Both the position numbers and the translations under genes were made by a program. Below, piece after piece: positions 49,459 through 59,042 of a DNA stretch of 64,000 bases. How positions within the stretch are numbered: position 1 is the stretch's first letter; each line of letters starts with the position of its first letter. This stretch comes from Ancylobacter pratisalsi (GTDB lineage: Bacteria > Pseudomonadota > Alphaproteobacteria > Rhizobiales > Xanthobacteraceae): contig NZ_CP048630.1 of the NCBI RefSeq assembly GCF_010669125.1, positions 4,212,001 to 4,276,000 of the forward strand, read 5' to 3'. The notes under the pieces are model-generated. The model saw only the letters and a list, made by a program, of their open reading frames with translations, was not told the DNA's origin and ran no database searches.

Positions 49459-50520
49459 ATGGTAGTTGCCGCGAAGAAATCGGCCGCCAGCAAGACCGTC
49501 GCGAAAGCCGCCACGCCGAAGGGAACGTCCCGGCGTTCGGAAAAGGCGCCGTCGGTTCCCGAATTCTCCAAGGCAGACGAGCTCAAGGCGTATCGCAGGA
49601 TGCTTGAGATCCGCCGCTTCGAGGAGAAGGCGGGCCAGATGTATGGCATGGGCCTCATCGGCGGCTTCTGTCATCTCTATATCGGCCAGGAAGCGGTCGT
49701 TATCGGAATGCAGGCGGCGCTGAAGGATGGTGACCAGGTCATCACCGGCTATCGCGACCACGGCCACATGCTGGCCTGCGGCATGGACCCCAAGGGGGTC
49801 ATGGCCGAGCTTACGGGACGCCGCGGCGGCTATTCCAAGGGCAAGGGCGGCTCGATGCACATGTTCAGCATCGAGAAGGGCTTCTTCGGCGGTCATGGCA
49901 TCGTCGGCGCCCAGGTCTCGCTCGGCACCGGCCTCGCCTTCGCGAACCGCTATCGCGAGAATGACGGCGTCTGCCTCACCTATTTCGGTGACGGCGCGGC
50001 CAATCAGGGCCAGGTCTATGAGAGCTTCAACATGGCGGAGCTGTGGAAGCTCCCGGTGATCTTCATCATCGAGAACAACAAGTACGCCATGGGCACGGCG
50101 GTCAACCGCGCGTCGGCGCAGACCGACTTCTCCAAGCGCGGCAGCTCGTTCAACATTCCCGGCGAGCAGGTCGACGGCATGGATGTGCGTGCGGTGCAGG
50201 CCGCCGGTGAGCGCGCGGTGGAGTTCGCCCGCTCCGGCAAGGGCCCCTACATTCTTGAAATGCTCACCTATCGCTATCGCGGCCACTCCATGTCCGATCC
50301 GGCCAAGTATCGGTCGAAGGAGGAGGTGCAGAAGATGCGTACCGAGCATGACCCGATCGAGCAGGTGCGTGCGCGCCTGCTGGAGAAGAAGTGGGCCACG
50401 GAAGAAGAGCTGAAGGCGATCGACGCGGAAATTCGCGACACCATGAACGCGGCCGCCGACTTCGCCTCGCACGATCCGGAGCCGGATCCGTCCGAGCTCT
50501 ACACCGACATTCTCCGCTGA
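49459..50520 (+). CDS. pdhA: Pyruvate dehydrogenase E1 component subunit alpha
   Basis: Thiamine-diphosphate-dependent decarboxylase half of E1. 353 residues. A Lys/Ala-rich N-terminal tail of about 35 residues precedes the domain YRRMLEIRRFEEKAGQMYG, GFCHLYIGQEAV, TGYRDHGHMLA, GKGGSMHMFS, and the diphosphate-binding motif from GDGAANQGQVYESFN to IIENN. The phosphorylation-loop-like RYRGHSMSDPAKYR is present as in other alpha-type E1 enzymes. ATG 49459 is used. First gene of the operon pdhA, small membrane gene, pdhB, pdhC, lpd. Confidence 0.97.
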   Translation: MVVAAKKSAASKTVAKAATPKGTSRRSEKAPSVPEFSKADELKAYRRMLEIRRFEEKAGQMYGMGLIGGFCHLYIGQEAVVIGMQAALKDGDQVITGYRDHGHMLACGMDPKGVMAELTGRRGGYSKGKGGSMHMFSIEKGFFGGHGIVGAQVSLGTGLAFANRYRENDGVCLTYFGDGAANQGQVYESFNMAELWKLPVIFIIENNKYAMGTAVNRASAQTDFSKRGSSFNIPGEQVDGMDVRAVQAAGERAVEFARSGKGPYILEMLTYRYRGHSMSDPAKYRSKEEVQKMRTEHDPIEQVRARLLEKKWATEEELKAIDAEIRDTMNAAADFASHDPEPDPSELYTDILR

Positions 50521-50536
50521 GCGGCGGGTAGAACGC

Positions 50537-50836
50537 ATGCTCGCCGAAGGGTTCTGGGTCGCGATCGTCGTGGGGGTTTCCGCCGCCGTGGTGATCTGGG
50601 TGCTCGCGGTCCGGGCCGCTTACCGGATCGTCTCGCGCACCTCGACGAGCCTTATGACCCGCCTTCTGGCCGTGGTGTGGCCCTTCGGGGTTCGCCAGTC
50701 CGCCGATGTGTCGGCCGAAACCGCCGCCAGCTTCAACAAGATGCTGGTGGCTTTCTTTATCGCCATTCTCGTGGCCATCGCTTCGGTGGCCGTCTACAGC
50801 AACCTGACATTCGTGCCGCCGGCACGGATGCAGTGA
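50537..50836 (+). CDS. Small two-helix membrane protein within the pdh operon
   Basis: 99 residues with two predicted membrane helices: FWVAIVVGVSAAVVIWVLAV near the N-terminus and LVAFFIAILVAIASVAVY near the C-terminus, joined by a basic loop (RAAYRIVSRTSTSLMTRLL, then VWPFGVRQSADVS). It begins 17 bases after the pdhA stop and ends 28 bases before pdhB. No family is recognised, and pdhA and pdhB are normally adjacent. Codon use looks like that of the neighbours, supporting a real gene. A membrane tether for the PDH complex would be speculation. Confidence 0.72.
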   Translation: MLAEGFWVAIVVGVSAAVVIWVLAVRAAYRIVSRTSTSLMTRLLAVVWPFGVRQSADVSAETAASFNKMLVAFFIAILVAIASVAVYSNLTFVPPARMQ

Positions 50837-50863
50837 CGCGCGATCTTGCCGAGGAACGCCGCC

Positions 50864-52279
50864 ATGCCGACCGAAGTACTGATGCCTGCCCTGTCTCCCA
50901 CGATGGAGAAGGGCAATATCGCCAAGTGGCTCAAGAAGGAGGGCGACGCGGTCAAGTCCGGCGACGTCATCGCCGAGATTGAGACCGACAAGGCGACCAT
51001 GGAGGTCGAGGCGATCGACGAGGGCACGCTGGGCAAGATCCTGGTGCCGGAGGGTTCGCAGGACGTCGCGGTCAACACGCCCATCGCGGTGATTCTCGCC
51101 GATGGCGAGGATGCCAGCGCGATGTCCGCCGCCCCCGCGCCCAAGCCGGCGGAAACGGCCCCCACCGTCGAGGCCGCGCCCGCGCCGTCCCCGGTCGCCG
51201 ACTCCGCCCCGGCGGCGCCGGCGAGCGTGACGTCGGCCGTTGCCGCCCCGCCGCAGCCGGAAGCGGTGCCCGAGCCCGAGGTTCCCGAGGGCACGGAGAT
51301 GGTGAACATCACCATGCGCGAAGCGCTGCGCGATGCCATGGCCGAGGAGATGCGCAAGGACGGCGACGTCTTCGTCATGGGTGAGGAAGTCGCCGAGTAT
51401 CAGGGCGCCTACAAGATCACGCAGGGGCTGCTGCAGGAATTCGGCGCCCGCCGCGTCATCGACACCCCGATCACCGAGCACGGCTTCGCCGGCGTCGGCG
51501 TCGGCGCGGCGATGGCCGGGCTGAAGCCGATCGTGGAGTTCATGACCTTCAACTTCGCCATGCAGGCGATCGACCAGATCATCAACTCGGCGGCCAAGAC
51601 CCATTACATGTCCGGCGGCCAGATCGGCTGTTCCATCGTGTTCCGTGGCCCGAACGGCGCGGCGGCCCGCGTCGCCGCCCAGCACAGCCAGGACTTCACC
51701 TCCTGGTTCAGCCACGTTCCCGGCCTCAAGGTCGTCGCTCCCTATACGGCGGCCGATGCGAAGGGCCTGCTCAAGGCGGCGATCCGCGATCCCAACCCGG
51801 TGATCTTCCTTGAGAACGAGATTCTCTACGGCCACTCCTCGCCGGTGCCGAAGCTGGACGACTTCATCGTCCCGATCGGAAAGGCCCGCATCGCGCGTCC
51901 GGGCAAGGACGTGACGCTGGTCGCGTGGTCGATCGGCATGAACTACGCGCTGAAGGCGGCCGAGGAGCTGGCCAAGCTCGACATCGACGCCGAGGTCATC
52001 GATCTGCGCACGATCCGCCCGATGGACGTCGACACCATTATCGCCTCGGTCCGCAAGACCGGGCGCTGCGTGACGGTGGAAGAAGGCTGGCCCCAGTCCG
52101 GCGTCGGCGCGGAGATCGTCGCCCAGCTCATGGAGAAGGCGTTCGACTATCTCGACGCGCCGGTGCTGCGGGTCACGGGCCGGGACGTGCCCATGCCCTA
52201 CGCCGCCAATCTCGAAAAGCTCGCCCTGCCGTCGGTGCAGGACGTCATCGAGGCCGCCCGGGCGGTCACCTATCGCTGA
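50864..52279 (+). CDS. pdhB: Pyruvate dehydrogenase E1 component subunit beta with N-terminal lipoyl domain
   Basis: 471 residues. A complete lipoyl domain (about 1-78, lipoylated Lys in [13 protein letters not shown]) and an Ala/Pro linker (about 85-145) precede the transketolase-type E1-beta domain: [64 protein letters not shown]-type substrate motif ([19 protein letters not shown]) and the C-terminal domain with [16 protein letters not shown] lipoyl-bearing E1-beta is characteristic of alphaproteobacteria. ATG 50864 with GAGGA eight bases before. Confidence 0.97.
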   Translation: MPTEVLMPALSPTMEKGNIAKWLKKEGDAVKSGDVIAEIETDKATMEVEAIDEGTLGKILVPEGSQDVAVNTPIAVILADGEDASAMSAAPAPKPAETAPTVEAAPAPSPVADSAPAAPASVTSAVAAPPQPEAVPEPEVPEGTEMVNITMREALRDAMAEEMRKDGDVFVMGEEVAEYQGAYKITQGLLQEFGARRVIDTPITEHGFAGVGVGAAMAGLKPIVEFMTFNFAMQAIDQIINSAAKTHYMSGGQIGCSIVFRGPNGAAARVAAQHSQDFTSWFSHVPGLKVVAPYTAADAKGLLKAAIRDPNPVIFLENEILYGHSSPVPKLDDFIVPIGKARIARPGKDVTLVAWSIGMNYALKAAEELAKLDIDAEVIDLRTIRPMDVDTIIASVRKTGRCVTVEEGWPQSGVGAEIVAQLMEKAFDYLDAPVLRVTGRDVPMPYAANLEKLALPSVQDVIEAARAVTYR

Positions 52280-52294
52280 GGTCGGAGAGCAAGC

Positions 52295-53671
52295 ATGCCC
52301 ATCGAAATCCTGATGCCGGCCCTGTCTCCGACCATGGAGAAGGGCAATCTCGCCAAATGGCTGAAGAAGGAAGGCGACAAGGTCGCCCCCGGTGACGTGA
52401 TCGCCGAGATCGAGACCGACAAGGCGACGATGGAGGTCGAGGCGATCGACGAAGGCACGCTCGCCAAGATCCTCGTCGCCGAGGGCACGGCCGACGTGCC
52501 GGTGAACCAGCTCATCGCCGTGCTGGCCGCGGATGGTGAGGACGTTGGCGCGGTTGCTTCCGGAAGCGGCGCGGCGCCCAAGGCCGAGGCGCCCAAGGCT
52601 GACGCTCCCAAGGCCGAGGCCCCTAAAGCCGAAGCCGCGCCGGCTCCCGCGCCCGTCGCTGCTCCGGCTCCCGCTGCCCCGGCGCCTGCGGCTCCTGCTT
52701 CCGCCCCATCCGGCGAGCGCGTCTTCGCCTCGCCGCTGGCGCGTCGTCTGGCCAAGGAAAAGGGCGTCGATCTTTCTGCCGTGAAGGGCTCCGGCCCGCA
52801 TGGCCGCGTGGTCGCGGCGGATATCGCCTCGGCGACGCCCGGCGCGGCGAAGCCCGCTCCTGCGGCTTCCGCGCCTGCAGCCGCCGCGCCCGCGCCGGCA
52901 AGCGCTCCCGCCGCGGTATCCGCCAGCGCGGTTCTGGAGCAGGCCAAGGCCTATTACGAGCCCGGCACCTATGAGGAGGTTCCGCTCGACGGCATGCGCC
53001 GCGTCATCGCCCAGCGCATGACGGAGGCACGGCAGACGGTTCCGACCTTCTACCTCACCGTCGACTGCGACATGGACGAGCTGCTCAAGCTCCGCGAGAC
53101 GCTGAACAAGGCGGCGCCCGAGAAGGATGGCAAGGCGGCCTACAAGCTGTCGGTCAACGACTTCATCATCAAGGCCTACGCGCTCGCGTTCCAGCAGGTG
53201 CCGGATGCCAACATGGTGTGGGGCGGGGATCGCTACCTCAAGCTGAAGCACTCCGATATCGGCGTCGCGGTGGCGATCGACGGTGGCAAGGGTCTGCTGA
53301 CCCCGATCATCCGCAAGGCCGAGACCAAGACGCTCTCCGCGATCTCCAACGAGACCCGCGACCTCGCGCTGCGCGCCCGCAACAAGAAGCTGGCGCCGAA
53401 TGACTACCAGGGCGGATCGTCGGCGATTTCAAACCTGGGTATGTTTGGAATCAAGGACTTCACGGCGATTATTAATCCTCCGCATGCGACGATCCTCGCG
53501 GTCGGCGCCAGCGAACAGCGTGCCGTGGTGCGCAAGGGCGAGCTCACCGTCGCCACCCAGATGACGGTGACCATCTCCTGCGACCACCGGGTAATGGACG
53601 GTGCCATGGGGGCCCAGCTCATCGGCGCGTTCAAGCAGATCATCGAAAAGCCGATGTCGATGCTGGTCTGA
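52295..53671 (+). CDS. pdhC: Pyruvate dehydrogenase E2, dihydrolipoamide acetyltransferase
   Basis: Core of the complex, transferring acetyl from lipoate to CoA. 458 residues: one lipoyl domain (1-78, nearly identical to that of PdhB), a very Ala/Pro/Lys-rich swinging linker, a peripheral-subunit-binding domain (FASPLARRLAKEKGVDL, GSGPHGRVVAADI), a second linker and the catalytic domain (MRRVIAQRMTEARQTVPTF, and SCDHRVMDGAMGAQ with the active-site His and Asp). It starts 15 bases after pdhB, with GGAGAG upstream. Confidence 0.97.
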   Translation: MPIEILMPALSPTMEKGNLAKWLKKEGDKVAPGDVIAEIETDKATMEVEAIDEGTLAKILVAEGTADVPVNQLIAVLAADGEDVGAVASGSGAAPKAEAPKADAPKAEAPKAEAAPAPAPVAAPAPAAPAPAAPASAPSGERVFASPLARRLAKEKGVDLSAVKGSGPHGRVVAADIASATPGAAKPAPAASAPAAAAPAPASAPAAVSASAVLEQAKAYYEPGTYEEVPLDGMRRVIAQRMTEARQTVPTFYLTVDCDMDELLKLRETLNKAAPEKDGKAAYKLSVNDFIIKAYALAFQQVPDANMVWGGDRYLKLKHSDIGVAVAIDGGKGLLTPIIRKAETKTLSAISNETRDLALRARNKKLAPNDYQGGSSAISNLGMFGIKDFTAIINPPHATILAVGASEQRAVVRKGELTVATQMTVTISCDHRVMDGAMGAQLIGAFKQIIEKPMSMLV

Positions 53672-53682
53672 TACCGCTCGTC

Positions 53683-53707
53683 ATGGCCGGGAGGTTTTCC
53701 CGGCCAT
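53683..53707 (+). terminator. Intra-operon hairpin between pdhC and lpd
   Basis: ATGGCCGGGA / TCCCGGCCAT, a 10-bp stem with a T-rich loop, 12 bases after the pdhC stop. It may lower expression of lpd relative to pdhC or protect the mRNA; no T-run follows. Confidence 0.45.
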
Positions 53708-53775
53708 CCACGTCTTTCAGCGGCGCACCGGGCCCTTGAGCCCGTGTCGGGCCCGCGCATGACGGAAGAATCCAG

Positions 53776-55194
53776 ATGGCGAATGCTCCCTACGACGTTC
53801 TCTTCATCGGCTCCGGCCCCGGCGGCTATGTCGGCGCCATCCGCGCCGCGCAACTCGGCCTCAAGGTCGGCGTGGTCGAGCGCCAGTACATGGGCGGCAT
53901 CTGCCCGAACTGGGGCTGCATCCCCGCGAAGGCGCTGCTGCGCTCGGCGGAGATCTTCCACTATATCGAGCACGCCAAGGACTACGGCCTGGTCGCCGAG
54001 AAGTACGGCGTCGACATCGCCGGCGTGGTGAAGCGCTCGCGCGGCATCGCCAGCCAGATGAGCAACGGCGTCGCCTTTCTGCTCAAGAAGAACAAGGTGG
54101 ACGTGATCTGGGGGCAGGGCACCATCACCGCGCCCGGCAAGGTTTCGGTCACCGCCACCGAGGGCGCGCCCAAGGGCGCGCTGGCGGCGGGCGAGTACAC
54201 CGCCAAGAACCTGGTCATCGCCACCGGCGCCCGCCCGCGCGTGCTGCCGGGCATCGAGCCCGACAAGAAGCTGATCTGGACCTATTTCGAGGCGCTGGCC
54301 CCGGCCAGCGTGCCGAAATCGCTGCTGATCATGGGCTCGGGCGCCATCGGCGTCGAATTCGCCTCGTTCTACAAGGCGATGGGCTCGGATGTGACCATCG
54401 TCGAGCTTCTGCCGCAGATTCTCCCCGTCGAGGACGAGGAAATCGCCGCCCATGCCCGCAAGCGCTTCGAGAAGCAGGGCATAAAGATCCTCACCGGCGC
54501 CAAGGTGTCGAAGGTGGTCAAGGGCGCGGACAACGTCACCGCCACCATCGAGACGGCGGACGGCAAGAGCCAGACCATCACCGCCGACCGGCTGATCGCC
54601 GCCGTGGGCGTGGTCGGCAACATCGAGAATCTCGGCCTCGAGAAGCTGGGTGTGAAGATCGATCGCGGCTGCGTCAGTGTCGATGGGCTGTGCCGGACCA
54701 ATGTTCCCGGCATCTACGCCATCGGCGATGTCGCCGGCCCCCCGATGCTCGCCCACAAGGCCGAGCATGAGGGCGTGATCTGCGTCGAGGGCATTGCCGG
54801 CCTTCATGCCCACCCGATGGACAAGCTGATGATTCCCGGCTGCACCTACTGCATGCCGCAGGTCGCCTCCGTCGGCCTCACCGAGAAGAAGGCAAGGGAA
54901 GCGGGCTTCGACATCAAGGTCGGCCGCTTTCCCTTCATCGGCAACGGCAAGGCCGTGGCGCTGGGCGAGTCGGAAGGTCTGGCGAAGACCATCTTCGACG
55001 CCAAGACCGGCCGGCTGCTGGGCGCCCATCTCGTCGGCGCGGAAGTGACCGAGCTGATCCAGGGCTTCGTGGTGGCGATGAATCTCGAAACCACCGAGGA
55101 AGAGCTGATCAATACCGTCTTCCCGCACCCGACGGTTTCTGAGACGATGCACGAGAGCGTGCTCAGCGCATATGGGCGCGTCATTCACGCATGA
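53776..55194 (+). CDS. lpdA: Dihydrolipoyl dehydrogenase
   Basis: FAD-dependent E3 that reoxidises dihydrolipoamide with NAD+. 472 residues. N-terminal FAD site VLFIGSGPGGYVGAIRAAQ, redox disulphide GGICPNWGCIPAKALL, NAD site LLIMGSGAIGVEFASFYKAMG, AIGDVAGPPMLAHKAEHEG, and the C-terminal interface with the His-Glu pair in FPHPTVSETMHE. It has no lipoyl domain of its own. It is the last core gene of the pdh operon, 104 bases after pdhC. Confidence 0.97.
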   Translation: MANAPYDVLFIGSGPGGYVGAIRAAQLGLKVGVVERQYMGGICPNWGCIPAKALLRSAEIFHYIEHAKDYGLVAEKYGVDIAGVVKRSRGIASQMSNGVAFLLKKNKVDVIWGQGTITAPGKVSVTATEGAPKGALAAGEYTAKNLVIATGARPRVLPGIEPDKKLIWTYFEALAPASVPKSLLIMGSGAIGVEFASFYKAMGSDVTIVELLPQILPVEDEEIAAHARKRFEKQGIKILTGAKVSKVVKGADNVTATIETADGKSQTITADRLIAAVGVVGNIENLGLEKLGVKIDRGCVSVDGLCRTNVPGIYAIGDVAGPPMLAHKAEHEGVICVEGIAGLHAHPMDKLMIPGCTYCMPQVASVGLTEKKAREAGFDIKVGRFPFIGNGKAVALGESEGLAKTIFDAKTGRLLGAHLVGAEVTELIQGFVVAMNLETTEEELINTVFPHPTVSETMHESVLSAYGRVIHA

Positions 55195-55245
55195 GGCGGG
55201 CCTTGCGGCCCGTCGGCACGCATGTAGGCCATCAGGAGCCTTCCC

Positions 55246-55524
55246 ATGGAAATGGACACCTATTCGGCCCTGAACCAGCCCGGCGTCGGCTGGTTCGCCA
55301 TGATTGTCATCGGCCTTCTCGCGGGCTGGATCGCGGAAAAGGTGACGGATAGCGATCATGGGCTTTTCGCCAACCTGCTGTTCGGCCTGATCGGTGCCTT
55401 CCTCGGCAAATATCTGGCGGAAATGGCGGCGGTCCCGATCTTCGGCTTCTTCCGCACGCTGATCGCGGCCACGGTCGGCGCCATCATCCTCCTGTTCCTG
55501 TGGCGCAAGATTCGCGGACGCTAG
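55246..55524 (+). CDS. GlsB/YeaQ/YmgE-family membrane protein
   Basis: 92-residue protein with three membrane helices (GWFAMIVIGLLAGWIAEKV; GLFANLLFGLIGAFLGKYLA; TLIAATVGAIILLFLWRKI) and the Gly-spaced pattern of the transglycosylase-associated (stress-response) family. The family is widespread and linked to envelope or acid stress, though its biochemical role is not settled. ATG 55246 is used, 51 bases after lpd. It sits between lpd and lipA and may be cotranscribed. Confidence 0.88.
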   Translation: MEMDTYSALNQPGVGWFAMIVIGLLAGWIAEKVTDSDHGLFANLLFGLIGAFLGKYLAEMAAVPIFGFFRTLIAATVGAIILLFLWRKIRGR

Positions 55525-55690
55525 GGCGTTCCGCGGCGGGCCGCCCGCCTATAGAGCGGGTGCCCACGCGCCGGGGCGCGGGGCCGGTATGCGTCCCGCA
55601 GGGGGCGGATGCGAGCGTCAGGCCCTTTCGCTTCGGCGGAACCGGGCTTAACTGTGGGTCATCCGGTCCCGAAAAGGCAACGGAAAGCGA

Positions 55691-56710
55691 ATGGTCGTCG
55701 TTCTCAACACCCTGAACCGTGCTCTCGAAAAGCCGCGCCATCCTGAAAAGGCCAAGCGCGCCGAGACGCCGGCGCTGAAGAAGCCGGACTGGATTCGCGT
55801 GCGCGCCCCCGGCACGCCCGGTTGGGCGGAGACCGCCTCCATTGTGCGCGCCAACGGCCTCGTCACGGTGTGCGAGGAGGCGAGCTGCCCGAACATCGGC
55901 GAGTGCTGGCAGAAGAAGCACGCCACCTTCATGATCATGGGCGACACCTGCACCCGCGCCTGCGCGTTCTGCAACGTGCGCACCGGCATGCCGAACGCAC
56001 TCGATCAGGATGAACCGCAGAAGGTGGCGGACGCGGTTGCCAAGCTCGGGCTTGAACACGTCGTCATCACCTCGGTGGACCGCGACGACCTTGCCGATGG
56101 CGGCGCGGAGCACTTCGCGCGCACCATCCGCGCCATCCGCGCGACCAGCCCGGCGACCACCATCGAAATCCTGACCCCGGATTTCCTGCGCAAGGACGGC
56201 GCGCTGGAAGTTGTGGTCGAGGCCCGCCCGGATGTGTTCAACCACAATCTGGAATGCGTGCCCTCGCTCTATCTCACCGTGCGTCCCGGCGCGCGCTACT
56301 TCCATTCGCTGCGGCTGCTGCAGCGGGTGAAGGAGCTGGACCCGTCCATCTTCACCAAGTCCGGCATCATGGTCGGGCTGGGCGAGGAGCGGAACGAGGT
56401 GCTTCAGCTGATGGACGACCTGCGCTCGGCCGAGATCGATTTCATGACCATCGGCCAGTATCTCCAGCCGACCCGCAAGCATCACCCGGTGATGTCCTTC
56501 GTGACACCGGAGGAATTCGCGTCCTTTGAGACCATCGCCTACACCAAGGGCTTCCTGATGGTCTCCTCCAGCCCGCTCACGCGCTCCTCGCATCATGCCG
56601 GGGAGGACTTCGCCCGGCTGCGTGCCGCGCGCGAGGCCAAGCTGGGCGTGGCGCGCGGCGGCGCGGCCTCTCCCGCCCCCGCGGCTGCGGCCGCCCCGGC
56701 GACCGCCTGA
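55691..56710 (+). CDS. lipA: Lipoyl synthase
   Basis: Radical-SAM enzyme inserting two sulphurs into protein-bound octanoyl groups; the adjacent PDH subunits are its targets. 339 residues. Auxiliary 4Fe-4S cluster Cys in [13 protein letters not shown], radical-SAM CxxxCxxC in [16 protein letters not shown], plus [37 protein letters not shown] and the C-terminal [14 protein letters not shown] with its conserved RSS. An Ala/Pro tail ends the protein. It is three bases upstream of the RatA/Coq10-like gene. Confidence 0.97.
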   Translation: MVVVLNTLNRALEKPRHPEKAKRAETPALKKPDWIRVRAPGTPGWAETASIVRANGLVTVCEEASCPNIGECWQKKHATFMIMGDTCTRACAFCNVRTGMPNALDQDEPQKVADAVAKLGLEHVVITSVDRDDLADGGAEHFARTIRAIRATSPATTIEILTPDFLRKDGALEVVVEARPDVFNHNLECVPSLYLTVRPGARYFHSLRLLQRVKELDPSIFTKSGIMVGLGEERNEVLQLMDDLRSAEIDFMTIGQYLQPTRKHHPVMSFVTPEEFASFETIAYTKGFLMVSSSPLTRSSHHAGEDFARLRAAREAKLGVARGGAASPAPAAAAAPATA

Positions 56711-56713
56711 ACG

Positions 56714-57184
56714 ATGCCGTCTTTCCGCAACAAGCGGCACGTGCAGCACACCGCGACCGACATGTTCGACCTGGTGGCGGATGTGGAGCGCTATCCGGAA
56801 TTCGTGCCGCTCTGCGAGAGCCTGCATGTGCGCCGCCGGGTGGCGAGCGGGGAGGGTGTCGACATCCTCGTCGCGGATATGAGCGTCGCCTACAAGATGT
56901 TCCGCGAGAGCTTCACCAGCAGGGTTACGCTCGACCGGCCGCGCATGAGCATCACGGTGGAATATCTCGACGGCCCCTTCAGCCGGCTGGAAAATCGCTG
57001 GAGCTTCAGGCAGGGCGAGGGGCACAGCTGCGACGTGGAGTTCTTCATCTCCTACGAGTTCCGTTCACGCACGCTTGGCCTGCTCATGGGCGCCATGTTC
57101 GACGCCGCATTCCGCCGCTTCGCCGAAGCGTTCGAGAAGCGGGCGGACGAGGTGTATGGCCGTCAGGGCGTCACCGGTTCCTGA
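56714..57184 (+). CDS. RatA/Coq10-like START-domain protein
   Basis: 156 residues of the polyketide-cyclase/START fold: VQHTATDMFDLVADVERYPEFVP as N-terminal helix-grip signature, then MSVAYKMFRESFTSRVTLD, ITVEYLDGPFSRLENRW and a C-terminal helix. E. coli RatA was described as a ribosome-association inhibitor toxin; mitochondrial Coq10 is a ubiquinone-binding protein. In alphaproteobacteria, where it follows lipA, the Coq10-like ubiquinone role is generally preferred, and no ratB antitoxin gene is adjacent. Its 3' end overlaps the convergent cinA by 22 bases. Confidence 0.88.
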   Translation: MPSFRNKRHVQHTATDMFDLVADVERYPEFVPLCESLHVRRRVASGEGVDILVADMSVAYKMFRESFTSRVTLDRPRMSITVEYLDGPFSRLENRWSFRQGEGHSCDVEFFISYEFRSRTLGLLMGAMFDAAFRRFAEAFEKRADEVYGRQGVTGS

Positions 57185-57687
57185 GCCGCCAGCTCGCACA
57201 GCATGGCCAGGGCCGTCAGCACCGAGAGCCGGCGCACGCCGGCGCGGTCCTGTCCGGCGAAAACCTCCCGGCGCACGATCATCCGTCCCCCCGCCGTCCC
57301 CGCGGCAAAATGCACCAGGCCGACCGGCTTGGTCGCCGACCCGCCGCCCGGTCCCGCAATGCCGGTGATCGAAACCCCGAGCGAGGTGTGCGAAACGCGC
57401 AGCAGTCCCGCGACCATTTCGCGCGCCGTTTCCTCGCTCACGGCACCGTGGGTGTCGAGCGTGGCGCCGGAGACGCCGAGCATCTCCATCTTGGCCAGGT
57501 TCGAATAGGTGACGAAGCCGCGATCCACGACATCGGACGATCCGGCGATGCCGGTCAGCGCGCCGGCGACCAGTCCGCCGGTGCATGATTCGGCCGTGGC
57601 GACGGTGAGCCGGCGTGCCCGGCACAGGTCGAGCACCCGCATCGCCTGCAGATCGATCTCATCGGCCCGATCACCCTCACTGGTCAT
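57163..57687 (-). CDS. pncC: CinA C-terminal family protein (nicotinamide-nucleotide amidase, PncC)
   Basis: Deamidates nicotinamide mononucleotide in NAD recycling. 174 residues, the stand-alone PncC/CinA-C domain without the N-terminal CinA (MoCF) domain. TVATAESCTGGLVAGALTGIAGSS with the catalytic Ser, GFVTYSNLAKMEMLGV, GAVSEETAREM and SITGIAGPGGGSATKPVGLV are typical. ATG at 57685-57687 (complement); 30 bases downstream of ispDF and probably cotranscribed. The end overlaps the convergent RatA-like gene. Confidence 0.92.
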   Translation of the reverse strand: MTSEGDRADEIDLQAMRVLDLCRARRLTVATAESCTGGLVAGALTGIAGSSDVVDRGFVTYSNLAKMEMLGVSGATLDTHGAVSEETAREMVAGLLRVSHTSLGVSITGIAGPGGGSATKPVGLVHFAAGTAGGRMIVRREVFAGQDRAGVRRLSVLTALAMLCELAAQEPVTP

Positions 57688-57717
57688 CCCATCGTCCTCA
57701 TCGGTCAGCGTGGAGCG

Positions 57718-58884
57718 TCAGTCTACCCAAGGCAGCCGCACCGTGGCGCTCGCCAGCGCGGCGATGCCTTCGCGGCGGCCGGTAAAGCCGAGCTTCTCGC
57801 TCGTCGTGGCCTTGACGCTGACCCTCGCCAGCGAAATTTCCGCAATGGCTGCAATACGTTCGCGCATCGCCTCGCGATGTGGGCCGATCTTGGGCGCCTC
57901 GCACACCACCGTGGCGTCGAGATGCGCGACCCGCCCCCCGGCCTTGCGCACCAGCGCGACGGCGTGAGCGAGGAACACATCGGAGGCCGCGCCCTTCCAT
58001 TGCGGATCGGAAGGGGGAAAATGATGGCCGATATCGCCGCTGCCGATGGTTCCCAGCAGCGCATCGGTCAGCGCGTGGAGCACCACATCGGCGTCAGAGT
58101 GCCCGCTAAGTCCTTGATCAAAAGGTATTTTTATTCCGCCCAGCATGACATGGTCGCCGGGACCGAAGGCATGAACGTCAAAGCCCGTGGCGGTGCGGAC
58201 GTCGGTGAGTTCCAGGGCGGCATTGCGTTCGGCAGTCACGAAATCCTCGGGGGTGGTGATCTTGGTATTGGTTGGGTCGCCGGGAAACGCCGCCACCCGA
58301 TGCCCCGCGGCCTCGGCAACCGCCGCGTCATCCGTCAGGTCGTCCGTGCCGATCCTGGCACGGTGCGCGGAGAGGATCAGGTCATAGCGAAAACTCTGCG
58401 GCGTCTGCACGCTGCGCAGGCTGTTGCGGTCCGGTCCGGATCCGACAAAATCGTTATTTGTCAGTGCTTTGATGGTATCGACAAGCGCGAGCGCCGGCAC
58501 CGCGGCGCCATGCAGCCGCGCCGCCGCGATGGCGTCGGCAACGAGCCGGGCGGAGACGAAGGGGCGGGCGGCGTCGTGGATCAGCACGACATCGGGGGGA
58601 TCTGCGGCCAGTGCTTCCAGGCCGGCGCGTACCGAAGCCTGCCGGGTGGCGCCGCCGGAAACCGGTGGCAGCACGCCCTCCAGTCCCGCCATGACCTCGG
58701 CGCACCAGGCGCCATGGTCAGGATGGATCACCGGCAGCACATGGCGAATGCCAGGCTGGCCGAGAAACGCTTCCAGCGTGCGGCGAAGCACGGCGCGACC
58801 GCCCACCGTACGGAACTGCTTGGGTATGCCATCGCCCGCTCTTTGGCCGCTTCCTGCCGCGACCACGATCACGTCCGTCCGCAT
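57718..58884 (-). CDS. ispDF: Bifunctional IspD/IspF (MEP cytidylyltransferase / MECDP synthase)
   Basis: Carries steps three and five of the MEP isoprenoid pathway in one 388-residue chain, a fusion typical of alphaproteobacteria. IspD part (1-225): [42 protein letters not shown], and TKITTPEDF. IspF part (about 230-388): [18 protein letters not shown] (metal Asp/His), [36 protein letters not shown], and the C-terminal [21 protein letters not shown] at 58882-58884 (complement). It is divergent from dusB. Its presence implies a complete MEP pathway elsewhere, although dxr is missing from its usual site. Confidence 0.96.
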   Translation of the reverse strand: MRTDVIVVAAGSGQRAGDGIPKQFRTVGGRAVLRRTLEAFLGQPGIRHVLPVIHPDHGAWCAEVMAGLEGVLPPVSGGATRQASVRAGLEALAADPPDVVLIHDAARPFVSARLVADAIAAARLHGAAVPALALVDTIKALTNNDFVGSGPDRNSLRSVQTPQSFRYDLILSAHRARIGTDDLTDDAAVAEAAGHRVAAFPGDPTNTKITTPEDFVTAERNAALELTDVRTATGFDVHAFGPGDHVMLGGIKIPFDQGLSGHSDADVVLHALTDALLGTIGSGDIGHHFPPSDPQWKGAASDVFLAHAVALVRKAGGRVAHLDATVVCEAPKIGPHREAMRERIAAIAEISLARVSVKATTSEKLGFTGRREGIAALASATVRLPWVD

Positions 58885-59007
58885 TTCAGCCCGTTCCGCC
58901 TTGGTCCGTTGATCGTCGCTTCATCAAGCGCGACTTGTCCTGTCGGCCCGTTTAGCGCAAAAGCGAGCCATGTTTACAAAAGTTTTGACGTATCGTCGTC
59001 ACAAGGG

Positions 59008-59035
59008 TTGATGATGGGCGCGCCGTGGCTATTAT
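59008..59035 (+). promoter_or_regulatory. Candidate sigma-70 promoter of dusB
   Basis: TTGATG (59008-59013), a 16-base spacer and TATTAT (59030-59035). The -10 ends seven bases before the ATG at 59043, so a transcript would begin at or next to that codon; either dusB mRNA is leaderless or translation starts at TTG 59085. Confidence 0.5.
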
Positions 59036-59042
59036 GTAGGCA

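Noticed and set aside
56714..57184. RatA-type toxin of a toxin-antitoxin system
   Set aside because: No adjacent ratB-like antitoxin; the position after lipA and the START fold favour the Coq10-like housekeeping role.
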